From NCBI RefSeq assembly GCF_016025525.2, contig NZ_JACSGR010000002.1, forward strand, positions 1-64,000: 64,000 nt of DNA. The letters are read 5' to 3'. The notes below the pieces were generated by a model. It had not been told where the DNA came from. It ran no database searches and was given only the letters and a program-made list of their open reading frames with translations. Below, piece after piece: positions 35,201 to 42,610 of this stretch (position 1 is the first letter of the stretch; each line of letters begins with the position of its first letter). The stretch comes from Eikenella glucosivorans. GTDB taxonomy: Bacteria > Pseudomonadota > Gammaproteobacteria > Burkholderiales > Neisseriaceae. Position numbers and translations under genes: made by a program.

Positions 35201-35764
35201 ATGAAAGCAGCCAACTACTTATTGCCTTTGGCCGCCGCAGCCCTGCTGGGCGCGTGCTCGAGCGGGGGCGGCATGCCGCGTGGGCAGCAAACGGCGGATT
35301 ACAAAATGGAAGTGGCGGGCGGGGTGCAGGCTGAGGTGGGGCGGAGTGCCGCCGCTTCGAGCTACCGTTACGGCTTTGGCATCCGCCTGAAAAACGCGCC
35401 GCGTGTGGCTTCGGTGCGAATCGAGCGCACACGGGGCGGCGAGCTTGGCGTGGTGTTTGACGACAGCCGCAGCCCTACCACCGCCACCAAAGGCTGGTAG
35501 CGCCACGCCGACGGCACGCGCTCCTACCTCTACAACAACGGCGACGGTACTTTCGACTGGATCGGCCAAACCGCCGCCCGCAAGCTGACGCCGCAACAGG
35601 CACCCTGGCTCTACCAATCCGGCACCACCCACCAGCAATACCGCATCACCATCCGCGATTTGCAGGGCAAAGAAACCGTGTTACTGCAAGACACCGCCAT
35701 CCCGCCCGCGCAGAAACAGTCGATTTTGCAGCTGTGGGAAGGTCGCGGCAGAAGGCAGCGTTAG
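35201..35764 (+). pseudogene. lipoprotein gene interrupted by an in-frame TAG
   Basis: The ATG at 35201 follows GGAGGAGGG. The lipoprotein signal ends in LLGACSSGGG (Cys about residue 19). The frame stops at an amber codon at 35498-35500 after 99 residues. It continues open in the same frame for 87 more codons to a TAG at 35762-35764, with well-formed protein sequence (SYLYNNGDGTFDWIGQ, then QQYRITIRDLQGKE). A single change of a sense codon to TAG explains this. Either it is a recent pseudogene or the stop is suppressed. The protein is not recognised; the N-terminal half has beta-rich RVASVRIERTRGGELGVVF. Confidence 0.75.
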
Positions 35765-35839
35765 TTGCTTGGAGAGGGTTTGTTGGTAAAAGGCTACCTG
35801 AAAAAACCGGGGATATTTTTCAGGTAGCCTGCCTACTTC

Positions 35840-35857
35840 TTCCGGCGTATGCCGGAA
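35840..35857. promoter_or_regulatory. palindrome upstream of modA
   Basis: TTCCGGC-GTAT-GCCGGAA, a perfect 7-bp inverted repeat about 100 bp before modA. It is not a ModE-type site. It may be an operator or a small hairpin repeat. A DUS pair (35791-35802 and 35819-35830) lies just upstream. Confidence 0.35.
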
Positions 35858-35952
35858 TAACTATTGCATCGCGGATGATGCTTGCTAGAATCCGCCGAAT
35901 CTCAGGCAGCCTCAATCCGCAGGCTGCCGTCCGCACACTGACGATTAGGAGA

Positions 35953-36717
35953 ATGATGATGCGCCGTTTCCCCCGCCTTGCCTTAGCTGCCGCACTGCTT
36001 TGCGCCGCTCCCCTCACCCTGGCTAAAGACCTCACCGTGTCTGCCGCCGCCAGCCTGAAAGAAGCGTTTCAGGAAATCAACACCGCCTATCAAAAAGCCC
36101 ATCCCGACACGCAAATCCGTTTGAATACCGCCGCTTCCGGCGTGCTGTTGCAACAGCTGGTGCAGGGTGCGCCGGTGGACGTGTTGGCCACGGCCGACCA
36201 GGAAACCATGGATAAGGCCGCCGAGGCTAAGGTTATTGCCCCGGCCACCCGCCGCACCTTCGCGCTGAACGATTTGGTGCTGATCCAGCCGAAAAATGCT
36301 GCTTTCCGCGTCACCCGCCTACAGGATTTGACCAACGCCAAAGTGCAGCGTATCGCTGTGGGCAATCCCGCCAGCGTACCGGCTGGCCGCTATACCAAGG
36401 GCGCGCTGGAAAAAGCCGGCCTGTGGAATGCGGTGAGCGGCAAAGTGATTTCCACTCAGAACGTGCGCCAGGCGCTGGATTATGTGTCGCGCGGCGAAGT
36501 GGATGCGGGGTTTGTATACCGCACCGACGCCATGCTGATCCGCGACCAGGTTCGCATCGTGCGTGCAGTGCCGCTGGAAACGCCGGTATCTTATGCCATT
36601 GCTGTTACCGCCAGCAGCAAGGATGCGGCCGAAGCAGCCCGCTACCTCAATTTCATCCAGTCGCGCGAAGGCAACCGCATTTTGCAGAAATACGGCTTTA
36701 ACCCGGCCAGACGTTAA
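35953..36717 (+). CDS. modA: molybdate ABC importer, periplasmic binding protein
   Basis: Binds molybdate or tungstate in the periplasm for the ModBC channel. 254 residues from the first of three consecutive ATGs (35953, 35956, 35959); the third is best spaced from the AGGAG at 35947. The signal peptide ends at PLTLA-K (about residue 25). The ModA pattern follows: LTVSAAASLKEAF, LNTAASGVLLQQL, GAPVDVLATADQ and GEVDAGFVYRTDA, with Ser and Tyr residues that normally hold the oxyanion. It is separated from modB by 265 bp that contain a palindromic element. Confidence 0.95.
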   Translation: MMMRRFPRLALAAALLCAAPLTLAKDLTVSAAASLKEAFQEINTAYQKAHPDTQIRLNTAASGVLLQQLVQGAPVDVLATADQETMDKAAEAKVIAPATRRTFALNDLVLIQPKNAAFRVTRLQDLTNAKVQRIAVGNPASVPAGRYTKGALEKAGLWNAVSGKVISTQNVRQALDYVSRGEVDAGFVYRTDAMLIRDQVRIVRAVPLETPVSYAIAVTASSKDAAEAARYLNFIQSREGNRILQKYGFNPARR

Positions 36718-36729
36718 GTTGGAAGATTA

Positions 36730-36892
36730 GGGCCTGTTGGCCGTGGCTGGTTTCCGCGTCTTCTCGCCCCCAAATGGCATCTTCCGCGTTGGAAATCCTT
36801 GCAAGGTGTTTTTAACCTTGCTGCGGTTTCCGCCTTGAATCTGCCGCTTTGGGAACGAAAATCCGCTTGGAAAAGCCATGGCCAACAGACCC
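36730..36892. mobile_element. palindromic MITE-like element between modA and modB
   Basis: 163 bp. The ends GGGCCTGTTGGCCGTGGCT (36730-36748) and AGCCATGGCCAACAGACCC (36874-36892) are inverted repeats with 17 of 19 matches. The similarity continues, with small gaps, to a centre near 36810, so the whole element can fold into one long imperfect hairpin. It has no coding capacity. No clear target duplication is seen. It breaks up what should be a tight modABC operon. Confidence 0.55.
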
Positions 36893-36898
36893 GGGAAA

Positions 36899-36937
36899 AG
36901 GCTACCTGAAAAATAACATTCCGTTTTCAGGTAGCCT
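36899..36937. terminator. inverted DUS pair before modB
   Basis: AGGCTACCTGAA (36899-36910) and TTCAGGTAGCCT (36926-36937). It lies upstream of modB and could reduce read-through from modA. Confidence 0.6.
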
Positions 36938-36982
36938 GATTGCCGTTTGGGAAAAGTACTTTTGATTATTTAAGGAGTTTGC

Positions 36983-37654
36983 GTGTTGCAAGACGTATTG
37001 CCCGCGCTGCTGTTGTCGCTGAAAGTATCGTTTTGGGCCAGCGGGATGAACCTGGTGCTGGGCGTGCTTTGCGGCTGGCTGTTGGCGCGTTACCGCTTTT
37101 TCGGGCGCAACCTGCTGGATGTGATCCTAACCCTGCCGATGGTGATGCCGCCCACCGTGATGGGCTACTACCTTCTGGTGCTGTTCGGACGCAACGGCAC
37201 GCTGGGGAAATGGCTGCAGGAATATTTCGGCCTCAGCCTGATTTTTACCTGGCAGGGCGCGGTGCTGGCGGCGATGGTGGTTACCTTCCCGCTGATTTGC
37301 AAACCTGCGCGGGCGGCGTTTGAAGAAGTAAATCCGCAATTGGAGCAGGCGGCGCGGGTGCTCGGGCTGCCCGAATGGGCGGTGTTTTTGCGGGTAACGC
37401 TGCCGCTGGCCTGGCGCGGCATCCTGGCCGGACTGCTCTTGGCCTTTGCCCGCGCCTTGGGTGAATTCGGTGCCACGCTGATGATTGCCGGCAGCATTCC
37501 GAACCAAACACAAACACTTTCCATTGCCGTGTATGAAGCTGTGCAGGCCGGTGATGATGCGTTGGCCAACAAGCTGGTGATTCTGATTTCCGTGGTGTGC
37601 GTGTCGATTCTGTGGAGCGTCGGCCACTTGGCCAAAGCGAGGGACAAAGTATGA
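36983..37654 (+). CDS. modB: molybdate ABC permease
   Basis: 223 residues from a GTG at 36983 with an AAGGAG site 5 nt upstream. Five to six membrane helices, with the ModB phrases TLPMVMPPTVMGYYLLVLFGRNG and the EAA loop EQAARVLGLPEWAVFLRVTLP, then FARALGEFGATLMIAGSIP. Its stop overlaps the modC start (ATGA). It transports molybdate across the inner membrane with ModC. Confidence 0.95.
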   Translation: MLQDVLPALLLSLKVSFWASGMNLVLGVLCGWLLARYRFFGRNLLDVILTLPMVMPPTVMGYYLLVLFGRNGTLGKWLQEYFGLSLIFTWQGAVLAAMVVTFPLICKPARAAFEEVNPQLEQAARVLGLPEWAVFLRVTLPLAWRGILAGLLLAFARALGEFGATLMIAGSIPNQTQTLSIAVYEAVQAGDDALANKLVILISVVCVSILWSVGHLAKARDKV

Positions 37655-38343
37655 GCCAAGCGCCTGTGTTCGATTTCGCCTTCGCCTTGCAGATTTCCGG
37701 CGGCGGCAAAACCTTCGATTTAAACTGCCGCTGCCAAAGCCGTGCCAAACGGTTGGCCATCGTGGGCGAATCAGGTTCGGGCAAAAGCCTGACCCTCCAG
37801 CTTTTGGCCGGCCTGCTGCGCCCGCAGGCCGGGCATGTGCGGATTAGCGGCACCTGCTACGGCGACACCGCGCACAAGCTGTGGCTGCCGCCGCAGCAGC
37901 GGCAGGTAGGGCTGGTGTTTCAGGATTACGCCCTGTTCCCGCACCTCACCGTGGCGCAAAACATCGCCTTCGGCCTGCAACACCGCTGGCCGACGCCGGG
38001 GCAGAAACAGGCGGAGCGGCTGGTCGCCTTCTGGCTGGACAAAATGCAGCTTACCCGCGTGGCCGCGCACTATCCCTACCAGATTTCCGGCGGCCAACGC
38101 CAGCGCACAGCCCTTGCCCGCGCCTGCATTGCCAACCCGCGCTGGCTGCTGCTGGACGAACCTTTCGCCGCCCTCGACATCGGCCTGCGCGGCCAGATGC
38201 GCCAATGGCTGCTGCAGCTGCAGCAGGAGCTCGACCTTCCCATGCTGCTCATCACCCACGACCCGCAGGACAGCGAAGTGTTGGCTGAAGAAGTGGCCAC
38301 CATGGCGGCGGGGAAAATGGCGCACGGCGTGGCCGAAGGGTAG
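37651..38343 (+). CDS. modC: molybdate ABC ATPase, short form
   Basis: 230 residues from the ATG at 37651 overlapping modB. Walker A GESGSGKS (about 41-48), Q-loop LVFQDYALFPHLT, signature QISGGQRQRTALA, Walker B LLLDEPFAALD and switch ITHDPQDSE are all present. Typical ModC has about 350 residues with a C-terminal Mop/TOBE regulatory domain; here the protein ends right after the ATPase domain. The separate di-Mop protein encoded at 28309 could take over molybdate-dependent regulation; that is inference. Confidence 0.92.
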   Translation: MSQAPVFDFAFALQISGGGKTFDLNCRCQSRAKRLAIVGESGSGKSLTLQLLAGLLRPQAGHVRISGTCYGDTAHKLWLPPQQRQVGLVFQDYALFPHLTVAQNIAFGLQHRWPTPGQKQAERLVAFWLDKMQLTRVAAHYPYQISGGQRQRTALARACIANPRWLLLDEPFAALDIGLRGQMRQWLLQLQQELDLPMLLITHDPQDSEVLAEEVATMAAGKMAHGVAEG

Positions 38344-38359
38344 TGCCACCCGTGCGTCC

Positions 38360-38400
38360 GCAAAACAAGCAGCCTGAACAATTCAGGCTGCTTGTTTTGC
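38360..38400 (+). terminator. modC terminator built on a Kingella-like DUS
   Basis: Perfect 19-bp arms (38360-38378 and 38382-38400) with a 3-nt loop, containing AAGCAGCCTGAA instead of the Eikenella DUS. This suggests that the modBC end came from a relative using another dialect. Confidence 0.85.
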
Positions 38401-38444
38401 GCTTATTCCGAAGAGTATCGTTTGAATGGTTAAGCTTAATATTT

Positions 38445-39156
38445 GGGGCTGTACTAGATTAGCAGTTATGTTACTCTCAAGATATGAAGATAACACACTG
38501 CAAATTAAAGAAAAAAGTACAGAAAAAACTGCTTCGCTTTTTTGTGCTCGAAGTTACCGCCCGTTCCGCTGCCGATATTTTGGGCATACAGCCCAATTCC
38601 GCCATCCTGTTCTACCGCAAAATCTGTATGGTCATCAGCCATCATTTGGCATTAGCGGCCAATGAAATTTTCGCCGGCCCGGTCGAATTGGACGAAAGTT
38701 ATTTCGGTGGTCATCGCAAAGGTAGGTGAGGACGAGGTGCAGCGGGTAAGGTGGTGGTATTCGGTATCCTGAAACGACAAGGACGGGTCTATACCGTCGT
38801 GGTGAATAATGCCAGGTCTGAAACATTGATGCCTGTCATTAAAAGAAAATCATGCCCGACAGCATTGTCTATACCGACAGCCTGAGCAGTGACGACAAGT
38901 TGGACGTGAGCGGTTTTATCCATCACCGTATCAACCATTCCAAGGAATTTGCAGACCGTCAGAACCACATCAACGGCATCGAAAACTTTTGGAATCAGGC
39001 AAAACGCGTCTTACGCACATACAACGGAATCGACCGCAAATCTTTCCCACTGTTCTTGAAAGAATGCGAGTTTCGGTTTAACTTCGGCACACCGTCTCAG
39101 CAGCTTGAAATCCTGCGGGATTGGTGTGGAATTTAGGGCTAATCTAGTACAGCCCC
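38445..39156 (+). mobile_element. IS1016-type insertion sequence (IS1595 family)
   Basis: 712 bp bounded by perfect 19-bp inverted repeats GGGGCTGTACTAGATTAGC (38445-38463) and its complement (39138-39156). They are flanked by the 8-bp direct repeat TAATATTT (38437-38444 and 39157-39164), the target duplication. The inner sequence encodes an IS1016-like transposase that is no longer intact. Clean ends and target repeats point to a fairly recent insertion despite the broken gene. Confidence 0.93.
38484..39136 (+). pseudogene. IS1016-like transposase, disrupted
   Basis: The first part reads LLRFFVLEVTARSAADILGI and VELDESYFGGHRKGR, including one acidic residue of the DDE-type (DDN/DDE) core. 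It then hits a TGA at 38727-38729 in place of an Arg codon. Reading resumes in the same frame (GKVVVFGILKRQGRVYTVVV). A one-base loss near 38850 shifts the frame, after which SIVYTDSLSSDDKLDVSGF and NHINGIENFWNQAKRVLR continue to the normal end. Two lesions make it inactive unless complemented from elsewhere. Confidence 0.9.
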
Positions 39157-39163
39157 TAATATT

Positions 39164-39200
39164 TTCAGGTAGCCTCAAACACCAACACAGGCTACCTGAA
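39164..39200. repeat. inverted DUS pair next to the IS element
   Basis: TTCAGGTAGCCT (39164-39175) and AGGCTACCTGAA (39189-39200). The first copy begins at the last base of the right target duplication. Confidence 0.75.
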
Positions 39201-39379
39201 AACGAGTTCCCGAAGGGAGATGAGTTTCTGCGGAGCTAAAACGAAGTTTTGACAGAATGCCTGCCCCGGGACTCATCTGGTTTTTCAAAGTGTCAACCTT
39301 CCCGCTGAGTCTTTGCACCGTCTGCAGGCACCCTTAAAATAGCCGTTCCCGCCAAACGGCAAAGCAATCAGGAAAACCA

Positions 39380-39829
39380 ATGCAAACCAAAACCCTGGCA
39401 CTTACCGCCGCCATATTCGTGTTCACTGCCTGTACAGCCGTCCCTACCCACAACGTACAGGCCAAAGCCCTGTTGGACGAAGGCATCGCCCTGTATCAAA
39501 AACAGGATTACGCCAACGCCCGCCCTTATTTTGAACAGGCGCGGCAGGCGGGGCATATGAAAGCCCCGCGCTATCTGGGGCTGATGTCTCTGAACGGCGA
39601 GGGCGTGGAAAAGGACGCGCAGGCCGCGTTTGCCTATTTCACCCAAGCCGCCGAAGCGGGCGATATCACGGGGCAGTATTGGCTGGGCTACTGCTACGAA
39701 AACGGCATCGGCACGGCCAAAGACCTGACCCAAGCCGTGCGCTGGTATCAAAAATCCGCCGCACGCGGCGACCATGTTTCGCAGCCTGCTATGGATGCGC
39801 TGAACCGCTTGGGCGTGAAAGCAAATTAA
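39380..39829 (+). CDS. Sel1-repeat lipoprotein
   Basis: 149 residues. The lipoprotein signal ends in AIFVFTAC (Cys about residue 18). Three TPR/Sel1-like repeats follow (ALYQKQDYANARPYFEQARQ, YLGLMSLNGEGVEKDAQAAF, YWLGYCYENGIGTAKDLTQA), an alpha-solenoid for protein contacts. Upstream AGGAAAA ribosome-binding site. Only 27 bp separate it from the esterase lipoprotein gene, so the two are probably co-transcribed. Specific function is unknown. Confidence 0.85.
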   Translation: MQTKTLALTAAIFVFTACTAVPTHNVQAKALLDEGIALYQKQDYANARPYFEQARQAGHMKAPRYLGLMSLNGEGVEKDAQAAFAYFTQAAEAGDITGQYWLGYCYENGIGTAKDLTQAVRWYQKSAARGDHVSQPAMDALNRLGVKAN

Positions 39830-39856
39830 CCGAATTCATTTTTAAGGAGTTATCTT

Positions 39857-40831
39857 ATGAAAAAAACCGCCGCCGTGGCCGCCGCCCTGCTTTTGGCCGC
39901 CTGCACCGCGCCCAACCCCGTTTCAGGCAGCCCCGCCGCCCAAAATACGCAAAATCCCGCTTGGGACAAGCAGTACGGCGGCGCGGACAAATCCTACGAC
40001 CACCGCCTGCTCGCCCTGCGCGACCGAATCGCCCCGCGTTTTGAGGTGCTGGCCTTCCAAGACCCGCAGACGGGCAAAACCATGCAGTACAACCTCTATA
40101 CGCCGAAAAATCTTGAACCGAATCGCAAATACCCACTGGTGATGTTCATCGCCGATGCCAGCACCGCCGGCAAAGGCGTGCGCGCGCCGCTGATGCAGGG
40201 CTACGGCGGCATTATCTGGGCAACGGACGAAGCGCAGGCGAAACACCCCGCCTTCGTGCTGGTGCCGTCCTACACCGAAACGGCGGTGAACGACCAATGG
40301 CAGACCACGGACGAAGTCGGCATGACGCTGCGACTCGTGCACAGCCTGTTGGCCGAAAAACCGATAGACGCAGACCGCGTGTACACCACCGGCCAGTCTA
40401 TGGGCGGCATGATTTCCTTTTATCTCAACAGCATAGAACCGGAACTGTTTGCCGCGTCCATGTTTGTCGGCAGCCAGTGGGACATCAGCGTGTTGAAACC
40501 GCTGGAACAGGCGAAATTCATCTACACCGTGTCCGCCGGCGACCAGAAGGCTTCGGGCGGCATGGCAGAAGTCGGCGAAATGCTGCAACGGGATAACGTG
40601 CCCTACGCCGAAACCGAGTTTTCCGCCAAACTGCCGCAGGCGCAGCAGGACGCACAAGTGCAAAAAATGCTCGCCCAAGGCAGGCGCATCAACTTTATCC
40701 GCTTCACGCCGAACACCGTTGTTCCCGAAGGCAGCACCCACAAAGGCGCGGAACATATGTATTCGTTCGACTACGCCTACCTGCTCGAACCTGCCCGCGA
40801 CTGGCTGATGAAGCAGCAGCGGGGCAGATAA
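39857..40831 (+). CDS. esterase-like lipoprotein (alpha/beta hydrolase)
   Basis: 324 residues. Lipoprotein signal LLLAACTAP (Cys about residue 16). Alpha/beta-hydrolase of the PHB-depolymerase/feruloyl-esterase type. YPLVMFIADAS forms the oxyanion region, GQSMGGMISFY (about 175) holds the nucleophile Ser, and a late His is in STHKGAEHMYSFDY. It is probably exported and anchored in an outer or inner membrane leaflet. Substrate is unknown. An AAGGAG site precedes the ATG. It forms a pair with the Sel1 lipoprotein gene. Confidence 0.87.
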   Translation: MKKTAAVAAALLLAACTAPNPVSGSPAAQNTQNPAWDKQYGGADKSYDHRLLALRDRIAPRFEVLAFQDPQTGKTMQYNLYTPKNLEPNRKYPLVMFIADASTAGKGVRAPLMQGYGGIIWATDEAQAKHPAFVLVPSYTETAVNDQWQTTDEVGMTLRLVHSLLAEKPIDADRVYTTGQSMGGMISFYLNSIEPELFAASMFVGSQWDISVLKPLEQAKFIYTVSAGDQKASGGMAEVGEMLQRDNVPYAETEFSAKLPQAQQDAQVQKMLAQGRRINFIRFTPNTVVPEGSTHKGAEHMYSFDYAYLLEPARDWLMKQQRGR

Positions 40832-40943
40832 AGAACATCTGCCCGCAGGGTAAGGGAAGGCTACCTGAAAAGGGTTTGCTGTTTAAGCGGTGCAGAAACA
40901 CTCATGATTGCGGAAGCTTCTTTTTACTTAGAGACTTACATTT

Positions 40944-41804
40944 TCAGGTAGCCTTCCCCGCCACCGCCCGCTGTACTCCGAAAATAGACAGCAACACCAG
41001 CACAAAGCCGCACAGCGACTCCGCATCCATCTCCTGCCCTAAAAACAGCCAGCCCAACACAAAGGCGCACACCGGGCTAAGTAGTCCCAGCGACGAAACG
41101 GCAGCGGGCGGCAGTTTCGCGATGCCGTCAAACCACAGTACATAAGCCAACACCGCGCCAAACAGGCACAAATACAGATAGCCGCCGACATTGGCCGTGC
41201 TTAAAGATTCAAGTGGCGGTTCGGTCAATAGCGCGACAGGCAGCAAAAACAGTCCGCCGATGAAAAGCTGCCAGCCGGTAAACGCCAGCACGGGCAGTGA
41301 TGTTTGGCGATGTTTGGACAAATACACGCCCAGCGCCATCGCCGCCGCGCCCGCCAGTGCCGCCGCAATTCCCGCCGTGTCATAACGCGCGTTTGGCGAC
41401 AACACCAAAAGCGCAATCCCCGCCACGCCAGCCGCCGACCAAGCCCAAGCCGCTTTCGGCGGCATGGTTTTGCCAATCAGCCAGGTAAACACCAGCACCA
41501 TCAGCGTCTGCGTAGAACTCAAGACCGCCGCCAAACCGCCCGGCAGCCGGTATGCCGCCACAAACAACATAGCTTGGAAAAAACCGATATTCAAAAAACC
41601 GAGCAGAACAACCGTCGCCCACTCCCCGCGTTTGGGCATTTTCCTGGTCCATGCCAACAGCAGCAGCCCGGCAGGCAATACGCGTATCAGCGCAGCGGTA
41701 AACGGGCGGTCGGGCGGTAAAAATTCGGTGGTAACAAGATAAGTGCTGCCCCAAATCAGCGGGGCGAGCGCAGTGAAAAGAATGGCGGCAGTACGGTTCG
41801 GCAT
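40944..41804 (-). CDS. EamA-family (DMT) exporter
   Basis: 286 residues, ten hydrophobic helices in two EamA repeats. It has the family start ALAPLIWGSTYLVTTEFLPPDRP and the central GFFQAMLFVAAYRLPGGLAAVL. This group includes amino-acid and metabolite exporters (RhtA/YdcZ-like); the substrate is unknown. It is divergent from a marR gene with twin palindromes between them. The coding region lacks Eikenella DUS, while the leader carries a Neisseria-type DUS hairpin, so the pair probably came from Neisseria. Confidence 0.9.
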   Translation of the reverse strand: MPNRTAAILFTALAPLIWGSTYLVTTEFLPPDRPFTAALIRVLPAGLLLLAWTRKMPKRGEWATVVLLGFLNIGFFQAMLFVAAYRLPGGLAAVLSSTQTLMVLVFTWLIGKTMPPKAAWAWSAAGVAGIALLVLSPNARYDTAGIAAALAGAAAMALGVYLSKHRQTSLPVLAFTGWQLFIGGLFLLPVALLTEPPLESLSTANVGGYLYLCLFGAVLAYVLWFDGIAKLPPAAVSSLGLLSPVCAFVLGWLFLGQEMDAESLCGFVLVLLSIFGVQRAVAGKAT

Positions 41805-41828
41805 GGCGGTTCTCCTGATGTTTTGGCG

Positions 41829-41868
41829 GTTTCAGACGGCTTTTTGAAGTTTAAACGCCGTCTGAAAC
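41829..41868. repeat. Neisseria-type DUS hairpin in the eamA leader
   Basis: GTTTCAGACGGC and GCCGTCTGAAAC arms (41829-41840 and 41857-41868), carrying the 10-mer GCCGTCTGAA. It lies 25-64 bp before the eamA start on the transcribed strand. Confidence 0.75.
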
Positions 41869-41886
41869 GTCAACCGAATTATTTAT

Positions 41887-41932
41887 CTTGAAATCAAGCT
41901 AAATAATAAATGGCGGTTAACTTGAAGTCAAG
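41887..41932. promoter_or_regulatory. twin MarR-type operators
   Basis: CTTGAAATCAAG (41887-41898) and CTTGAAGTCAAG (41921-41932), two near-identical palindromes 34 bp apart in the AT-rich divergent region between eamA and marR. They are the obvious sites for the MarR protein to control both genes. Confidence 0.7.
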
Positions 41933-41968
41933 ATAAAATAGCCAAGGTGTCCAAACCAAGGAAACTCT

Positions 41969-42472
41969 ATGACCGAATACACTGACGCTCCAGCCCGCGC
42001 CGTTGCCCAATGGCAGCACGAACTGCCCGAATTGGCCTCCGAAAATATGCTCTTAATCGGCCGTCTGAAACGCGCCGCCGCCTTAATCGCGCGCGAGTTG
42101 GACAAGGTTTACGGCGAATACGGGCTTTCGGAAGGTGCGTTCGACGTGCTCGCCACCCTGCGTCGCAGCGGTGCGCCCTATACGCTCACGCCCACCGAGC
42201 TGTTTTCCTCGCTGATGGTAACGTCCGGCACCATGACCACACGCCTGAAAAACATGGAAAACCAAGGCCTGATCGAACGCCTGCCCAATCCCGACGACGC
42301 ACGCAGCCTGCTGGTGCGCCTGACCGGCAAGGGCAGGGATTTGATTGAGCAGGCCGTGTTCCCGCATGTGGAGAACGAAAAGCGGCTGATGGAAAAGCTG
42401 GACGCGGAAACCAGAAGGCAGTTGGAAGAAGGCCTGGCGGCGTGGTTGCGGGGTTTGGAAGGGGAGGGGTGA
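41969..42472 (+). CDS. MarR-family transcriptional regulator
   Basis: 167 residues. The winged helix-turn-helix (about 50-125) has LSEGAFDVLATLRRSG, LTPTELFSSLMVTSGTMT and the wing GLIERLPNPDDARSLLVRLT. It probably represses itself and the divergent exporter gene through the twin palindromes upstream, in response to an unknown small ligand. A GCCGTCTGAA core inside the gene (42060-42069) supports a Neisseria origin. Confidence 0.9.
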   Translation: MTEYTDAPARAVAQWQHELPELASENMLLIGRLKRAAALIARELDKVYGEYGLSEGAFDVLATLRRSGAPYTLTPTELFSSLMVTSGTMTTRLKNMENQGLIERLPNPDDARSLLVRLTGKGRDLIEQAVFPHVENEKRLMEKLDAETRRQLEEGLAAWLRGLEGEG

Positions 42473-42543
42473 AAGGGGTTGGCAAACGTTCGCCCGATTT
42501 TTCAGGTAGCCTGTTAGCAATAGTTGGCTGCCTGAAGCCGCAA

Positions 42544-42582
42544 AGGCTACCTGAAAACCAAAGTCAGGTTTTCAGGTAGCCT
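42544..42582. terminator. inverted DUS pair between convergent genes
   Basis: AGGCTACCTGAA (42544-42555) and TTCAGGTAGCCT (42571-42582). A further copy is at 42501-42512. It separates marR from the ABC binding-protein gene. Confidence 0.75.
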
Positions 42583-42610
42583 TTTGTTTTGCCGGCAGGT
42601 TACAGACGGC

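Noticed and set aside
35858..35952. ModE operator before modA
   Set aside because: No ATCGNTATATA-type inverted repeat is present, and no modE gene is seen in the window.
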